64,000 nt of DNA from Pseudomonas sp. Gutcm_11s (lineage in GTDB: Bacteria > Pseudomonadota > Gammaproteobacteria > Pseudomonadales > Pseudomonadaceae): assembly GCF_028649395.1 (NCBI RefSeq), contig NZ_JAQSUW010000010.1, forward strand, positions 369,014 through 433,013, read 5' to 3'. This document shows positions 35,696-44,148 of the stretch, piece after piece. The notes beneath the pieces were generated by a model that ran no database searches, had not been told where the DNA came from, and saw only the letters and a program-made list of their open reading frames with translations. The first letter of the stretch is position 1. Every line of letters starts with the position of its first letter. A program made the position numbers and the translations under genes.

Positions 35696-36661
35696 TTACA
35701 GACCCAGTTCCTGCTTGGTTTTCTCGACCACTTTGGCCGGCAGCGGGATGTAACCATCCTTCACTACCACTTGCTGGCCTTGCTGGGACAGGACGAGTTT
35801 GACGAACTCGGCTTCCAGCGGGCTCAGCGGCTTGTTCGGCGCCTTGTTCACGTAGACGTAGAAGAAGCGAGCCAGCGGGTACTTGCCGGACAGGGCGTTG
35901 GTTTCGTTGGCTTCCTCGACTTCGCCCTTCTTGTTGACCAGGGGAACGGCGCGCACGCTAGCGGTGCGGTAGCCGATGCCCGAGTAACCGATGGCGTTGA
36001 CGGTGCTGGAGATCGACTGGACCACGGAAGCCGAACCCGGCTGCTCGTTGACGTTGGCCTTGAAGTCGCCTTTGCACAGGCCTTCTTCCTTGAAGTAGCC
36101 GTAGGTGCCGGATACCGAGTTACGACCGAACAGCTGGATCGGCTTGTCGGCCCACTCGCCGCTCAGGCCAACGTCGCCCCAGGTCTTGATGTCGCTACCG
36201 CCGCACAGCTTGGTGGCGGAGAAGATGCCGTCGATCTGCTGCATGGTCAGCTGCTTGATCGGGTTGTCCTTGTGCACGAACACGGCCAGGGCGTCGATGG
36301 CAACCGGAACGGCGGTCGGCTTGTAGCCGAACTTCTCTTCGAAGGCCTGCAGCTCGTTGTCCTTCATGGCGCGGGACATCGGGCCCAGGTTAGCGGTGCC
36401 TTCGGTCAGCGCGGGCGGCGCGGTGGAGGAACCGGCAGCCTGAATCTGGATGTTCACGTTCGGGTACAGCTTCTTGTATTCCTCGGCCCACAGGGTCATG
36501 AGGTTGGCCAGGGAATCGGAGCCGACGCTGGACAGGTTGCCCGATACACCAGCGGTCTTCTGATAGCCGGGGATGGACGGGTCGACAGCGGCGAACGCGG
36601 ATGCAGCGCCTACGCCAGCGGCGGCGAAGGTCAGGGCCGCCATCAAACGCTTGAGTTTCAT
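35696..36661 (-). CDS. pstS: Phosphate-binding protein PstS
   Basis: A 321-residue periplasmic phosphate-binding protein with a signal peptide ending near residue 24 (ASAFA). Family blocks include [39 protein letters not shown] (about 46-84), which provides phosphate-binding Ser/Thr, and [13 protein letters not shown] (about 180-192). A strong tandem Pho box lies about 60 bases upstream. It delivers phosphate to PstCAB and thereby also sets the PhoR signal. Confidence 0.97.
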   Translation of the reverse strand: MKLKRLMAALTFAAAGVGAASAFAAVDPSIPGYQKTAGVSGNLSSVGSDSLANLMTLWAEEYKKLYPNVNIQIQAAGSSTAPPALTEGTANLGPMSRAMKDNELQAFEEKFGYKPTAVPVAIDALAVFVHKDNPIKQLTMQQIDGIFSATKLCGGSDIKTWGDVGLSGEWADKPIQLFGRNSVSGTYGYFKEEGLCKGDFKANVNEQPGSASVVQSISSTVNAIGYSGIGYRTASVRAVPLVNKKGEVEEANETNALSGKYPLARFFYVYVNKAPNKPLSPLEAEFVKLVLSQQGQQVVVKDGYIPLPAKVVEKTKQELGL

Positions 36662-36720
36662 GCCTTGCTCCTAAGCAGGAATGGGGTTGGATGGAACGGG
36701 CCCAAGTATCTGCAGGCCGC

Positions 36721-36749
36721 ATGAAGACTCTATGACTGGATTGTGACAA
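36721..36749 (-). promoter_or_regulatory. Tandem Pho box before pstS
   Basis: On the minus strand TTGTCAC-AATC-CAGTCAT forms one good box (36732-36749), and a further AGAG-TCTTCAT continues the 11-base periodicity. GATACT about 10 bases later could be the -10. This is the expected PhoB site for strong pstS induction. Confidence 0.85.
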
Positions 36750-36765
36750 TCAGGTTAAAGCGTGC

Positions 36766-36794
36766 AAAAAACACGAAGGCCCGCGAACGGGCCT
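36766..36794 (-). terminator. Intrinsic terminator of MFS gene
   Basis: On the minus strand AGGCCCG-TTCG-CGGGCCT, a 7-bp stem with the stable UUCG loop, is followed five bases later by TTTTTT. It insulates the pstS promoter from the upstream transporter gene. Confidence 0.85.
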
Positions 36795-36814
36795 CCGGCT
36801 GACGGCTACAAGCC

Positions 36815-38125
36815 TCAGGCCAGAGCCTCTGCCGCGCCCCGGCGCTGCCACAGCCAGACGCCGAGCAGCATCAGCAGCAGGCACAGCGCGGCGACGTAGA
36901 TGGCCGGGCCCAGCGGATTCCAGGCCAGCAGCAGGCTGACCAGGATCGGCGTCAGGCCACCGAAGATGGCGTAGGCCAGGTTGTAGGAGAACGACACCCC
37001 GGTGAAACGCACCGGTACCGGGAAGGCCTTGACCATGACCATGGGGATGGCGCCGATGGTGCCGACGAACAGCCCGGCCAGGGCATACAGCGGTACCAGC
37101 AGCTCCGGATGGCTCTTGATCCCGGTATAGAACGACCAGGAACTGAGCAGCAGCGCCAGGCCGCCGACCAGGAAGGTGCGCCCCGGGCCGAAGCGATCGG
37201 CCGCCAGGCCCGCCAGTATGCAGCCGACGCTCAGGCAGACAATGGCCACGCCGTTGGCCAGCAGCGCCTGCGCCGCGGGGAAGCCGTACAGGGTCTGCAG
37301 CAGGGTCGGGGTCATCAGGATCACCACCACGATGCCGGCCGACAGCACCCAGGTCAGCAGCATCGACAGCAGCACCGCCGGGCGATGCTCGCGCACCACC
37401 GCCTTGAGCGGCAGCTCGGCAGCCAGCGACTGGCGCTCCTGCAGCTCGGCGAACACCGGGGTCTCGTGCAGGTAGCGGCGCAGGTAGACGGAGATCAGGC
37501 CGAACACCCCACCAATGATGAAGGGAATCCGCCAGGCGTAGTCGGCCAGCTCTTCAGGGGTGAACACGCGGTTGATCACGCTGGCAGTCAGCGAGCCGAG
37601 CAGGATGCCGGTGGTCAGGCCCGCGGTCAGGGTGCTGCAGGCGAAGCCTATGCGCCGCGCCGGCACGTGCTCGGCGACGAACACCCAGGCGCCCGGCACT
37701 TCGCCACCGATGGCCGCGCCCTGCAGTACGCGCAGGGCCAGCAGCGCCAACGGCGCCCAGATGCCGATCTGCGCGTAGGTCGGCAGCAGGCCCATGATCA
37801 GGGTCGGCACCGCCATCAGGAAGATGCTCAGGGTGAACATGCGTTTGCGCCCGAGCAGGTCGCCGAAGTGGGCCATGACGATGCCGCCCAGCGGCCGCGC
37901 CAGGTAGCCGGCGGCGAAGATGCCGAAGGTCTGCAGCAGGCGCAGCCATTCCGGCATCTCGGCGGGGAAGAACAGCTTGCCGACCACCGCGGCGAAGAAC
38001 ACGAAGATGATGAAGTCGTAGAACTCCAGCGCACCGCCCAGGGCGGACAGCGAGAGGGTCTTGTAGTCACCACGATTGAGGGGACGCGCGGCAGGCGCGC
38101 CGGCAGCGGAAAGCTCGGCAGGCAT
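36815..38125 (-). CDS. MFS transporter, metabolite:H+ symporter (MHS) type
   Basis: A 436-residue transporter with twelve membrane helices. The MHS family marks are clear: SALGGALEFYDFIIFVFFA at helix 1, YLARPLGGIVMAHFGDLLGRKRM in the 2-3 loop and LRVLQGAAIGGEVPGAWVFVAEHVP around helices 4-5. Relatives carry dicarboxylates, proline/betaine and shikimate. An equivalent gene adjoins pstS in P. aeruginosa. The substrate is unknown. Confidence 0.88.
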   Translation of the reverse strand: MPAELSAAGAPAARPLNRGDYKTLSLSALGGALEFYDFIIFVFFAAVVGKLFFPAEMPEWLRLLQTFGIFAAGYLARPLGGIVMAHFGDLLGRKRMFTLSIFLMAVPTLIMGLLPTYAQIGIWAPLALLALRVLQGAAIGGEVPGAWVFVAEHVPARRIGFACSTLTAGLTTGILLGSLTASVINRVFTPEELADYAWRIPFIIGGVFGLISVYLRRYLHETPVFAELQERQSLAAELPLKAVVREHRPAVLLSMLLTWVLSAGIVVVILMTPTLLQTLYGFPAAQALLANGVAIVCLSVGCILAGLAADRFGPGRTFLVGGLALLLSSWSFYTGIKSHPELLVPLYALAGLFVGTIGAIPMVMVKAFPVPVRFTGVSFSYNLAYAIFGGLTPILVSLLLAWNPLGPAIYVAALCLLLMLLGVWLWQRRGAAEALA

Positions 38126-38326
38126 GGTTATCTTCTTGGAGGGTGCAAGGCTGGCCGCACCTTAGCAAATCGGCACCGTGACCGCAGCAGCGCCGGAACG
38201 TGATGGAACCCCGCAGTCGTACTACGACGGGTCGTTCTTTACCGCGCACCTCTATATACTGCGCACGGCCCGCCCCGCTTGGGCCGCAGCCTGTCAACGA
38301 CAAGAATCTACCTCGGGCCCTGCAGC

Positions 38327-38731
38327 ATGATCGAACTCGAACAGGAAGACCCCATCCCTCAGGGCGATCTGGCCCTGCAGATCACCGCCCTGCCGCGCGA
38401 AACCAACGGTTTCGGCGACATCTACGGCGGCTGGCTGGTCTCGCAGATGGACCTGGCCGGCACCGCCATGGCCAGCAAGGTCGCCGGCGGCCGCGTCGCC
38501 ACCGTGGCCATCGACCGCATGGCCTTCCTGGTACCGGTAGCCGTGGGCGCGCAGCTGTCCTTCTATACCCAGGCACTGGAGATCGGCCGCAGCTCGATCC
38601 AGATGCTGGTCGAGGTGTGGAGCGACGACCCGCTGTCCAGCGAGTGGCGCAAGGTCACCGAGGCGGTGTTCGTCTTCGTCGCCATCGACGGCAGCGGCCG
38701 CACCCGCCCGGTACCGCCACGCCGCGGCTGA
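38327..38731 (+). CDS. Acyl-CoA thioesterase, hotdog fold (YciA-like)
   Basis: A 134-residue hotdog thioesterase. The ATG at 38327 starts MIELEQEDPIPQGDLALQITALP; a longer frame adds 16 unlike residues. The active-site region NGFGDIYGGWLVSQMDLAGTAMASKVAGGRVATVAIDRM matches YciA-type enzymes (N..G.I.GG.L...D and VTV/ATVAID). It hydrolyses acyl-CoAs of broad chain length. A stem-loop follows, and TATACT about 70 bases upstream may be its -10. Confidence 0.9.
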   Translation: MIELEQEDPIPQGDLALQITALPRETNGFGDIYGGWLVSQMDLAGTAMASKVAGGRVATVAIDRMAFLVPVAVGAQLSFYTQALEIGRSSIQMLVEVWSDDPLSSEWRKVTEAVFVFVAIDGSGRTRPVPPRRG

Positions 38732-38750
38732 GCCACAAGCCCCGATCCAG

Positions 38751-38777
38751 ACAACGCCGACCTCGAGTCGGCGTTGT
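38751..38777 (+). terminator. Hairpin after thioesterase gene
   Basis: Perfect 11-bp stem ACAACGCCGAC/GTCGGCGTTGT with a 5-base loop, then TCATT; probable terminator. Confidence 0.65.
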
Positions 38778-38842
38778 TCATTGGGTTTGGCCTTTTGCGC
38801 CGCGCTGCGGTCAAATGTGCCGAGACTTCAGGGAGAACCGAC

Positions 38843-39742
38843 ATGAGCCAGGCACAGATCGAACGCATCGAACTCGGCGAACTGACCTGCTGGCGCGTGC
38901 GCCTGGGCAAGGCCGAGCTGCTGGTGGCGCAACAAGGCGCCCAGGTGCTCAGCTACCAGCGCGGCGAGCAGCCACCGCTGATCTGGCTCAGCGAGCAGGC
39001 CACCTACCAGCGCAACTTCTCGGTACGCGGTGGCGTGCCGCTGTGCTGGCCGTGGTTCGGCGACCTCGGGCGCAACCCGCAGGCGCTGCAGGCGCAGCAC
39101 GAAAACCTGGCGACCGCGCCCTTCCATGGCGGCGTGCGTGCGCTGGACTGGCAGCTGCTGGGCATCGACAGCGAGGGCGAGGCCGTGCACCTGCAGTTCG
39201 CCTTCGACACTCGCCAGCACCCGCTGGCCGGCTGGCCACATCCCGCCAGTGTGCAACTGGATATCCGCTTGGACGAACGCCTGCACCTGGACCTGATGAG
39301 CCACAACCTGGGCGAGACTCCACTGGCCCTGAGCCAGGCGCTGCACAGCTACTTCGCGGTCAGCGACATTCGCCAGGTGGCCGTTCAGGGGCTGCACGAC
39401 TGCCGCTATATCGAGACGCTGGAGGACTGGCAGGAGCGCCGCCAGGACGGCGAGCTGCAGTTTGCCGGCGAGACCGACCGCATCTACCTCGACGTGCCGC
39501 CGCAGCTGCGCCTGCACGATTCCGGCTGGCAGCGCGACCTGCTGCTGGAAACCCGCGGCTCGCGCTCGGCGATCCTGTGGAACCCGTGGATCGACAAGGC
39601 CCAGCGCCTGTCCAGCTTCGCCGATGACGCCTGGCAGCGCATGCTGTGCATCGAGACGGCCAATGTCTGGGACGACTGCGTGGAGCTGGCCCCCGGGGCC
39701 CACCAGCGCCTCGGCCTGAGCCTGTGGAGCGAGGACGCCTGA
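38843..39742 (+). CDS. D-hexose-6-phosphate mutarotase (aldose 1-epimerase family, YeaD-like)
   Basis: A 299-residue enzyme from ATG at 38843 with GGGAG upstream. The family blocks are VRGGVPLCWPWFG (about 61-73), PFHGGVRALDW, SQALHSYFAVSD (catalytic histidine) and FAGETDRIY, followed by LLETRGSRSAILWNPW. It interconverts alpha and beta anomers of hexose 6-phosphates. It is monocistronic and converges on the DUF3299 gene eight bases away. Confidence 0.88.
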   Translation: MSQAQIERIELGELTCWRVRLGKAELLVAQQGAQVLSYQRGEQPPLIWLSEQATYQRNFSVRGGVPLCWPWFGDLGRNPQALQAQHENLATAPFHGGVRALDWQLLGIDSEGEAVHLQFAFDTRQHPLAGWPHPASVQLDIRLDERLHLDLMSHNLGETPLALSQALHSYFAVSDIRQVAVQGLHDCRYIETLEDWQERRQDGELQFAGETDRIYLDVPPQLRLHDSGWQRDLLLETRGSRSAILWNPWIDKAQRLSSFADDAWQRMLCIETANVWDDCVELAPGAHQRLGLSLWSEDA

Positions 39743-39749
39743 GGCGTCC

Positions 39750-40280
39750 TCAGAGGTCGTCTTCCTCGACCAGGCGCACCAGGCTGGCGTCCAGCGCATA
39801 GGCGGCATCGGCCAGCTCGTTGTCCACCGCCTCGATGTGCAGGGTGCCGTCGACCCACAGCGGCTCGTAGATATCGTCCAGGGTGATGCCCTTGGGGTAG
39901 CGCACCAGCACGATCTGGTTCGGCGGTGGTGGCGGCACGTGGATGCAGGCGCCCGGATAGGGCACCAGGAACAGCAGAGTGGTCTTGCCGGAGGCGTCAC
40001 TCTCCAGCGGCACCGGGTAACCGCCGAGGCGGATGGTCTTGCCATCCAGGCGCGCCACGGTCTTGTTCGAGTACATCACCGCCGGCAAACCCTGCTCCTG
40101 CTTGAGGCCGCCCTGCTGGCCGAAGCTGCCGGCCGCCTCGGGGCTGTCGTGGCTGATCTCCGGCATGGCTTCGAGGGCCTTCTGGTCCTCCTTGGGCATC
40201 AGCTCCAGCCAGTCCAGTTCGGCCGGCTCGGCGTGGCTCAGCAGGGGTAGCAGCAACAGGCACAACAGCAGGCGGCGCAT
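39750..40280 (-). CDS. DUF3299 exported protein
   Basis: A 176-residue protein with a signal peptide (MRRLLLCLLLLPLLSHA) and a DUF3299 domain: LDGKTIRLGGYPVPLE, FLVPYPGACIHVPPPPPNQIV and DIYEPLWVDGTL. The single cysteine in GACIHVPPPPPNQ is characteristic. No function is known; members are sometimes near metal or ABC export genes. It is a single gene next to a GlsB-type gene here. Confidence 0.85.
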   Translation of the reverse strand: MRRLLLCLLLLPLLSHAEPAELDWLELMPKEDQKALEAMPEISHDSPEAAGSFGQQGGLKQEQGLPAVMYSNKTVARLDGKTIRLGGYPVPLESDASGKTTLLFLVPYPGACIHVPPPPPNQIVLVRYPKGITLDDIYEPLWVDGTLHIEAVDNELADAAYALDASLVRLVEEDDL

Positions 40281-40339
40281 GGCGGGTCTCTCGGCGCGGA
40301 AAGCGCTAAGACTAACCCGCCCGACGCCGGTTCCCCAGC

Positions 40340-40585
40340 TCAGCCCTTCTTGATCAGGCTGTAGATCACCAGCAGGATCACCGCGCCGACCACCGCGCCG
40401 ATGAAGCCGGCAGCCTGCCCCGCCTGGTAGATGCCCAGCGCCTGGCCGCCATAGGTGGCCGCCAGCGAGCCGCCGATGCCGAGCAGGATGGTCATGATCC
40501 AGCCCATGCTGTCGTCGCCGGGCTTGAGGAAACGTGCGACCAGACCGACGATCAGGCCGATGAAGATGGTGCCGATGATGCCCAT
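40340..40585 (-). CDS. GlsB/YeaQ/YmgE family membrane protein
   Basis: An 81-residue inner-membrane protein with three glycine-rich helices (MGIIGTIFIGLIVGLVARFLKPGDD; MGWIMTILLGIGGSLAATYGG; AAGFIGAVVGAVILLVIYSLIKKG). Named after transglycosylase-associated proteins and often stress-induced, but without defined activity. Monocistronic between the DUF3299 and purK genes. Confidence 0.9.
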   Translation of the reverse strand: MGIIGTIFIGLIVGLVARFLKPGDDSMGWIMTILLGIGGSLAATYGGQALGIYQAGQAAGFIGAVVGAVILLVIYSLIKKG

Positions 40586-40668
40586 GCCATGCTCCTTTTA
40601 CGAGGCCAGAAACGAACAAGGCGCGCCGCGAGGCACGCCTTGTTGTGACCGGAGCGAAGCGGCAGGGT

Positions 40669-41751
40669 TCAACCCTGAATCAGCGCCTCGACCTCGGCGA
40701 TACGCGCCTTCAGGCTGGCCATGTCCTTGCTGCGCAGGGTGGCGTGGCCGACCTTGCGCCCGGCCTTGAAGGCCTTGCCGTAGTGGTGCAGGTGGCAATC
40801 CTCGATGGCCACCACCTTGCTCACTTCCGGCACGCTGCCGAGGAAGTTGAGCATGGCGCTCTCGCCCACCTTGGCGGTGGAGCCCAGCGGCAGGCCGGCG
40901 ACGGCGCGCAGATGGTTCTCGAACTGGCTGCACTCGGCGCCTTCGATGGTCCAGTGCCCGGAGTTGTGCACGCGCGGGGCGATCTCGTTGGCCTTGAGGC
41001 CACCGTCGACTTCGAAGAACTCGAAGGCCAGCACGCCGACGTAGTCGAGCTGCTTGAGCACGCGGCCGACGTAGTCCTCGGCCAGCGCCTGCAGCGGATG
41101 CGCGGTGCTGGCGATGGACAGGGCCAGCACGCCACTGTCGTGGCGGTTGTGCACCAGCGGGTAGAAGCGCGTCTCGCCGTCGCGGGCACGCACGGCCACC
41201 AGCGACACTTCGCCGGTGAACGGCACGAAGCCTTCGAGGATGCACGGCACGCTGCCCAGCTCGGCGAAGGCGCCGACCACGTCTTCGGCCTTGCGCAGAA
41301 CCTTCTGGCCCTTGCCGTCGTAGCCCAGGGTGCGGGTCTTCATCACCGCCGGCAGGCCGATGCTGGCCACGGCGGCGTCGAGATCGGCCTGCGACTGGAT
41401 GTCGGCGAAGGCCGGCGTCGGGATGCCGAGGTCCTTGAACATCGACTTCTCGAACCAGCGGTCGCGGGCAATGCGCAGCGACTCGGCGCTCGGGTAGACC
41501 GGCACGAACTGCGAGAGGAAGGCGACGGTCTCGGCCGGCACGCTCTCGAACTCGAAGGTCACCAGGTCAACCTGGTCGGCCAGGCGGCGCAGCTGCTCCT
41601 GGTCGTCGTAGTCACCGAGGATATGCTCGCCGAGCGCCTGGGCGCAGGCATCCGCGGCCGGGTCGAGGAAGGAGAAGTGCATGCCCAGCGGGGTGCCCGC
41701 CAGGGCCATCATGCGACCCAGCTGGCCGCCACCGATTACGCCGATCTTCAT
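40669..41751 (-). CDS. purK: N5-carboxyaminoimidazole ribonucleotide synthase PurK
   Basis: A 360-residue ATP-grasp enzyme that carboxylates aminoimidazole ribonucleotide with bicarbonate and ATP in purine synthesis. It begins with the MKIGVIGGGQLGRMMALAG nucleotide-fold start; ATP-grasp segments VMKTRTLGYDGKGQ, EGFVPFTGEVSLVAVRARDGE and FEFFEVDGGLKANEIAPRVHNSGHWTIE are typical. purE precedes it by 14 bases and the product of PurK is the substrate of PurE. Confidence 0.97.
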   Translation of the reverse strand: MKIGVIGGGQLGRMMALAGTPLGMHFSFLDPAADACAQALGEHILGDYDDQEQLRRLADQVDLVTFEFESVPAETVAFLSQFVPVYPSAESLRIARDRWFEKSMFKDLGIPTPAFADIQSQADLDAAVASIGLPAVMKTRTLGYDGKGQKVLRKAEDVVGAFAELGSVPCILEGFVPFTGEVSLVAVRARDGETRFYPLVHNRHDSGVLALSIASTAHPLQALAEDYVGRVLKQLDYVGVLAFEFFEVDGGLKANEIAPRVHNSGHWTIEGAECSQFENHLRAVAGLPLGSTAKVGESAMLNFLGSVPEVSKVVAIEDCHLHHYGKAFKAGRKVGHATLRSKDMASLKARIAEVEALIQG

Positions 41752-41765
41752 CTATAGGGCCTCGA

Positions 41766-42254
41766 TCAGGAACGCGGGTCCGGGTTGTCCAGCACAGTCT
41801 GGGTCTGTTCGTCGCGGAACGCCTTGAGCTTGTCATGGAACTGCGGGTGCTGGTGGCCGAGGATGCTGGCGGCCAACAGGGCGGCGTTGACCGCACCGGC
41901 CTTGCCGATGGCCAGGGTGGCGACCGGGATGCCAGCCGGCATCTGCACGATGGACAGCAGCGAGTCGACGCCCGACAGCACGGCGGACTGTACCGGCACG
42001 CCGAGCACCGGCAGGTGGGTCTTGGCCGCGCACATGCCCGGCAGGTGGGCGGCACCGCCGGCGCCGGCGATGATCACCTGGATGCCACGGCTCTCGGCCT
42101 GTTCGGCGTACTGGAACAGCAGGTCCGGGGTGCGGTGGGCGGAGACCACCTGCACTTCGTAGGGGATACCCAGCTTTTCCAGCATGTCTGCGGTGTGACT
42201 GAGGGTGCTCCAATCGGATTTGGAGCCCATGATCACGCCAACCAGTGCGCTCAT
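41766..42254 (-). CDS. purE: N5-carboxyaminoimidazole ribonucleotide mutase PurE
   Basis: A 162-residue mutase that moves the carboxyl group of the PurK product to carbon 4. The ATG at 42254 gives the normal start [18 protein letters not shown]; the frame stays open through the leader, which would add 25 unlike residues. The [14 protein letters not shown] and [13 protein letters not shown] blocks are diagnostic. It is the first gene of purEK, preceded by a leader hairpin that resembles an attenuator. Confidence 0.97.
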   Translation of the reverse strand: MSALVGVIMGSKSDWSTLSHTADMLEKLGIPYEVQVVSAHRTPDLLFQYAEQAESRGIQVIIAGAGGAAHLPGMCAAKTHLPVLGVPVQSAVLSGVDSLLSIVQMPAGIPVATLAIGKAGAVNAALLAASILGHQHPQFHDKLKAFRDEQTQTVLDNPDPRS

Positions 42255-42290
42255 CGTTTTGCCTCTAGCTCGGGCGCCTTTGTGGCGCGA

Positions 42291-42326
42291 CAAAAACCAA
42301 CAAGCCACGCATTCGGCGTGGCTTGT
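42291..42326 (-). promoter_or_regulatory. Terminator-like hairpin in the purE leader
   Basis: On the minus strand ACAAGCCACGC-CGAAT-GCGTGGCTTGT forms an 11-bp perfect stem, followed after three bases by TTTTT. It lies 37 bases before the purE ATG and about 45 bases after a likely -10 (TATACT). Because no minus-strand gene precedes it, it cannot easily be the end of an upstream transcript, so attenuation of purEK is the better reading. A second hairpin, CGGGCCA/TGGCCCG, is located at 42335-42351. Confidence 0.6.
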
Positions 42327-42329
42327 CAT

Positions 42330-42669
42330 GTGAGGTTCGGGCCAGGGTGGCCCGGAGGCGGCGCAGTATATCGCAAAGCCACGACCATCGCGCCTATGGC
42401 GTGACCGTCTGTCAGCGAATAGTCACGCAGCAGATGTGTATGAATGTGTCCCCACGGCTTGAGGCGCCGCCGGCGCTGGGGCAGACTGCGGCCAGCCCCT
42501 TCTCGACGGATACGGATATCCCGATGAGCCATGCCCCGCCCCGCTCCACCCATGCACGCGCCAGCACCTCGCACCACCTTGCACACAGATATCTGCAACG
42601 ACGCCATGGCGCCGGCCATTCGCCGTGCCTAACCGCAAACCACGGCAAATCTCACTCAAGGAGAACGAC
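42330..42669. other. Intergenic region between purE and lipoprotein gene
   Basis: About 340 bases with no convincing gene. The purE end holds the second leader hairpin and the likely -10. The remaining open frames are short, out of keeping with codon use around them and overlap on both strands. The 3' end carries AAGGAG before the next gene. Confidence 0.6.
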
Positions 42670-43020
42670 ATGAGACTGGTGGCAGCGCTATTTACCCTGC
42701 TCAGCATCGCCGGCTGCGAAACGGCCGAACTCTGGCAAGGCAAGGCCAGTGACGAGTATGTGAAGGTCGTCCCGCAGAATCCTGAGGAAGACGTCGAGGC
42801 CGCCCTGCAGAAAGGTGATCGGCAGTTCCAGTGCGCGCAGCTGTACTACTCCTCGCAGCCGAGCAACAAGGTTTGCTACGTCAAGGTATCGCCGCTGGAG
42901 AATATCCAGGTAAAGCTGCTGAAGACCCCGGAAACCTTGGTGACGGACGCCGGCAATACCGTGAAGGTGGTGGGCTACGTGCTGCTGAAAGCCGCGCTGC
43001 AATCGGGTTATCACAACTGA
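42670..43020 (+). CDS. Putative lipoprotein of unknown function
   Basis: A 116-residue protein with AAGGAG seven bases before the ATG. The signal sequence MRLVAALFTLLSIAGC ends in a lipobox (IAGC, Cys16). Two more cysteines (QFQCAQLYY, KVCYVKV) may form a disulphide in the mature part. No family is recognised. It begins a cluster of three small plus-strand genes, but spacing does not prove an operon. Confidence 0.75.
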   Translation: MRLVAALFTLLSIAGCETAELWQGKASDEYVKVVPQNPEEDVEAALQKGDRQFQCAQLYYSSQPSNKVCYVKVSPLENIQVKLLKTPETLVTDAGNTVKVVGYVLLKAALQSGYHN

Positions 43021-43046
43021 GGCGCTCGCCCCATCAGGAACCACAG

Positions 43047-43388
43047 ATGCTCCTTCACCGCCTGATCATCTTCTGCAGCGATCCCGAAGCACTCGCGGCG
43101 TTCTATGTGCGCGCTTTCGCGATGGAGGTCCTGTCCCGCGACGGCTCCTTCGTCGATGTCGGGCACCCGGGCTCGGCGAGTACGCGCATCGGCTTTCATA
43201 AGGGCAAGAAGGACAAGGGCGGCGCGCTCAAGCCCTGCTTCCATTCGAGCGACATCGCTGCCGACCGCCAGCACCTGATCACACTGGGCGCGAACATGGG
43301 CAAGGTCGTCGGTGCGCCGGATGCGCTGTGCTTCTGCGACGGCAAGGACCCCGAGGGCAACCTGCTGCAGATTTCCAACCGCCCCTGA
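43047..43388 (+). CDS. VOC superfamily protein
   Basis: A 113-residue single-domain VOC protein: LIIFCSDPEALAAFYVRAFAMEVL at the start, FHSSDIAADRQHLITLGANMGKV in the middle and CDGKDPEGNLLQISNRP at the end, where the glutamate/asparagine metal-site region lies. Substrate unknown. AGGA is eight bases before the ATG; it follows the lipoprotein by 26 bases. Confidence 0.8.
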   Translation: MLLHRLIIFCSDPEALAAFYVRAFAMEVLSRDGSFVDVGHPGSASTRIGFHKGKKDKGGALKPCFHSSDIAADRQHLITLGANMGKVVGAPDALCFCDGKDPEGNLLQISNRP

Positions 43389-43409
43389 GACCTACGGAAC
43401 AGGCTCCCC

Positions 43410-43802
43410 ATGATCCACTCGCTGATTCTGCCGATGGCGCTGCACGTGGCCTTCACCGCCTTCCTCTATGCCCTGCTGACCGTCGCCCGTGCGCCCAAGG
43501 TGTGGAACATCGGCCAGCGCGCGGATGGCTCCAACCCCTGGGCGCTGGTCGAGCCGCGCATTGGCGCCAACCTGAGCAACCAGTTCGAGTTTCCGCTGTT
43601 CTTCCACGTCGCCTGCCTGCTGCTGATCCAGGCCCAGATGGAAAACATCACGGCGCTAGCGCTGGCCTGGCTGTTCCTGCTCGGCCGCCTTGTGCACAGC
43701 GCGGTGCAGATCCTGACCGGCAACGTGCGTCTGCGCGGCCTGGTGTTCACCATCAACTTCCTCGCCGTGCTCGGCCTGTGGGGCCTGCTGCTGGCCGGCT
43801 GA
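43410..43802 (+). CDS. MAPEG family membrane protein
   Basis: A 130-residue protein with four membrane helices and the MAPEG core EPRIGANLSNQFEFPLFFHVACL. Family members include glutathione transferases and eicosanoid enzymes, but bacterial ones of this size are mostly uncharacterised. It lies 21 bases after the VOC gene, so the two may be co-transcribed. Confidence 0.85.
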   Translation: MIHSLILPMALHVAFTAFLYALLTVARAPKVWNIGQRADGSNPWALVEPRIGANLSNQFEFPLFFHVACLLLIQAQMENITALALAWLFLLGRLVHSAVQILTGNVRLRGLVFTINFLAVLGLWGLLLAG

Positions 43803-43900
43803 GCCGGCGCAGGGCCGAAAGCGCGAACCCGGCCACCGCGCCGCCGGCCGGTCGCGGGTAGAATCGACAGCCCACCCCGCCGATTGAAAAGGACTTCAAT

Positions 43901-44068
43901 ATGCGCCACGCCACCGCGTTCGCCCTGCTCCTCAGCCTCTGCGGCTGCGCCTCCTCGCCAGCCACCGAATGCACGCCCTTGCGCGTACATGGCGAGAAAA
44001 TCGGCGCCCAGGAAGGCACCCGCTTCTGCTACCAGCTGATCTTCTGCCCGCTGGTCAGCGCCGACTGA
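43901..44068 (+). CDS. Very small putative lipoprotein
   Basis: A 55-residue reading frame with AAGGA eight bases before the ATG. The sequence starts MRHATAFALLLSLCGCASS, a short signal ending in a lipobox-like LCGC, and the mature part has three further cysteines (ATECTPL, RFCYQL, IFCPLV). Codon use matches neighbours. No family is recognised. The short length makes it uncertain, but the ribosome site and lipobox together support it. Confidence 0.6.
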   Translation: MRHATAFALLLSLCGCASSPATECTPLRVHGEKIGAQEGTRFCYQLIFCPLVSAD

Positions 44069-44148
44069 TCCCTTGCTCCAGAGCAATGTCGCCCCACCGT
44101 GCCTGACCTAGGCTGAGGGCTCCGCGTCTCTGCGCAAGGAGCCCGAAC

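Noticed and set aside
42423-42743. Small overlapping open frames in the purE-lipoprotein gap
   Set aside because: No ribosome sites, overlapping on both strands, and composition unlike neighbouring genes.
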